From positions 62,001 through 126,000 of the forward strand of contig NZ_JAGTUK010000005.1 of assembly GCF_018224615.1 (NCBI RefSeq): a stretch of 64,000 bases of DNA, written 5' to 3'. Position numbers and translations under genes: made by a program. Below, piece after piece: positions 63,417 through 64,000 of the stretch (its first letter is position 1; the number at the start of each line of letters is the position of its first letter). The stretch is from Microbacterium paraoxydans (lineage in GTDB: Bacteria; Actinomycetota; Actinomycetes; Actinomycetales; Microbacteriaceae). The notes below the pieces were generated by a model. The model was given only the letters and a program-made list of their open reading frames with translations, made no database searches and was not told the DNA's origin.

Positions 63417-64000
63417 GTGCTCGTCTGGCGTCGCTGGGTTCTGCCCCTCCTGCTCGTGATCATCTTCGGCGCGTGCGCTGCCGCTCTCGTCAAGATCGCG
63501 TTCTTCCCGGATCGCTCCGAGGCGATCGTGAGCCCGGAGGCGAGCATCACCGACCCGGTGGTCGCGGTCGAGCGCGGGTCGGTCGTGAATGCGCTCAGCC
63601 TGAACGGCACCGTGGCACGCGACGAGAGCTACGCCGTGCGCAGCGAGCTCAACGGCACCGTCACGGCCGTGCACGTCGCCAACGGTGCGACTGTCGCGGC
63701 CGGTCAGAAGCTGTTCACGGTGCGCCAGGACGACCCGCGCAAGGACATCGACGTGGTCGCGCCCGAGGCGGGCGACGTGTCGGAGCTCGCGATCGTGAAG
63801 GGGCAGGCGACCACCGTGGGGACCGAGACCTACACCCTGACCCCGGCGCGCTACCACCTGCAGGCGACGGTCGAGCCGGTCCAGCTGTACCGGCTCGTGA
63901 ACGCGCCGACGGAGGCGACCGTCACCATCACGGGCGGCCCTGCACCCTTCCCGTGCACAGGCGTGCGGGTGCAGGTGAGTGAGGAGGGGACCGCGAGCGT
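63417..64000 (+). CDS. membrane-fusion (MacA/HlyD-type) efflux adaptor, 3' end cut off by the window
   Basis: 194 complete codons visible, with no stop before the end. Basic N-terminus plus one membrane helix (WVLPLLLVIIFGACAAALVKI), then a short linker and a biotinyl-lipoyl-like hairpin (SELNGTVTAVHVANGATVAAGQKLFTV). A second beta part follows (IDVVAPEAGDVSELAIVKGQATTVG, YHLQATVEPVQLYRLVN). This is the form of periplasmic adaptor subunits that pair with MacB-type ABC transporters, probably the next gene beyond the window. GTG 63417 has GGAAAGG seven bases upstream. Confidence 0.82.
   Translation, partial: MLVWRRWVLPLLLVIIFGACAAALVKIAFFPDRSEAIVSPEASITDPVVAVERGSVVNALSLNGTVARDESYAVRSELNGTVTAVHVANGATVAAGQKLFTVRQDDPRKDIDVVAPEAGDVSELAIVKGQATTVGTETYTLTPARYHLQATVEPVQLYRLVNAPTEATVTITGGPAPFPCTGVRVQVSEEGTAS

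Overview
The window is very G+C-rich by eye, with strong G/C third-position bias. Many genes begin with GTG. A large share begin exactly where a transcript would start: a TANNNT -10 hexamer, about 6-7 bases, then ATG/GTG. Together with a WhiB-family Fe-S regulator, a DUF3499 protein, a DUF5719 protein and the order birA - PH-domain protein - purK - purE - LytR/CpsA/Psr, this points to an actinobacterium. It is most likely one of the Microbacteriaceae, such as Microbacterium (inference from gene content and style, not from a database match). No tRNA, rRNA, CRISPR array, insertion sequence or phage gene was seen, and no gene-free stretch exceeds 300 bases.

Layout. 1-1.2 kb: the 3' part of an HtrA-type protease. 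1.2-6.4 kb: three CDP-glycerol-glycerophosphotransferase-like enzymes and a GT2 glycosyltransferase. 6.4-11 kb: housekeeping genes (biotin ligase, PH-domain membrane protein, PurK, PurE) ending in an LCP glycopolymer-ligating enzyme. 11-17.4 kb: a LAXTG-anchored surface protein, a DUF4012 protein, a glycosyltransferase and a secreted nine-repeat FG-GAP protein. 17.4-22.2 kb: an ABC-2 polysaccharide exporter, a DUF6541 membrane protein, and a GT2 plus DUF2304 pair. 22.2-26.8 kb: a tightly overlapping set for a 3-acylamino sugar (acyltransferase, aminotransferase, dehydrogenase) and a PglK-like ABC flippase. 26.8-42.2 kb: three tandem GT2 paralogs, an O-acyltransferase, four dispersed paralogs of an unusual GT-B family, other glycosyltransferases, and a small acyl-synthesis module (NodB-like deacetylase, LpxD-like N-acyltransferase, ACP, ketoreductase, KAS III). 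42.2-53.7 kb: UDP-GlcNAc 2-epimerase, UDP-HexNAc 6-dehydrogenase, and a galactofuran pathway (Glf, an ABC exporter, GlfT1-like and GlfT2-like transferases, GalE). 53.7-64 kb: two O-antigen-ligase-like proteins, ManA, a WhiB2-like regulator, a 1005-residue membrane glycosyltransferase, DUF5719, a degenerate zincin-fold protein, DUF3499, and the start of a membrane-fusion adaptor.

How it fits together. This is a large cell-envelope glycopolymer locus. Nucleotide sugars are made locally: UDP-Galf by GalE and Glf; a probable UDP-2,3-diacylamino-hexuronic acid by the 2-epimerase, 6-dehydrogenase, Gfo/Idh enzyme, aminotransferase and acyltransferase; and mannose phosphates by ManA. At least twelve glycosyl- or polyol-phosphate transferases assemble chains. 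Two ABC-2 exporters and a PglK-like flippase move them out. Polymerase/ligase-type proteins and LCP finish and anchor them. The most unusual part is 36.2-39.9 kb: an LpxD homologue next to its own ACP, reductase, condensing enzyme and a deacetylase, in an organism that should have no lipid A. Two leaderless micro-ORFs that run directly into glycopolymer genes (17481-17510 on +, 36075-36113 on -) and a 23-base perfect repeat bracketing two extra genes inside the second ABC operon are the other sequence-level oddities.
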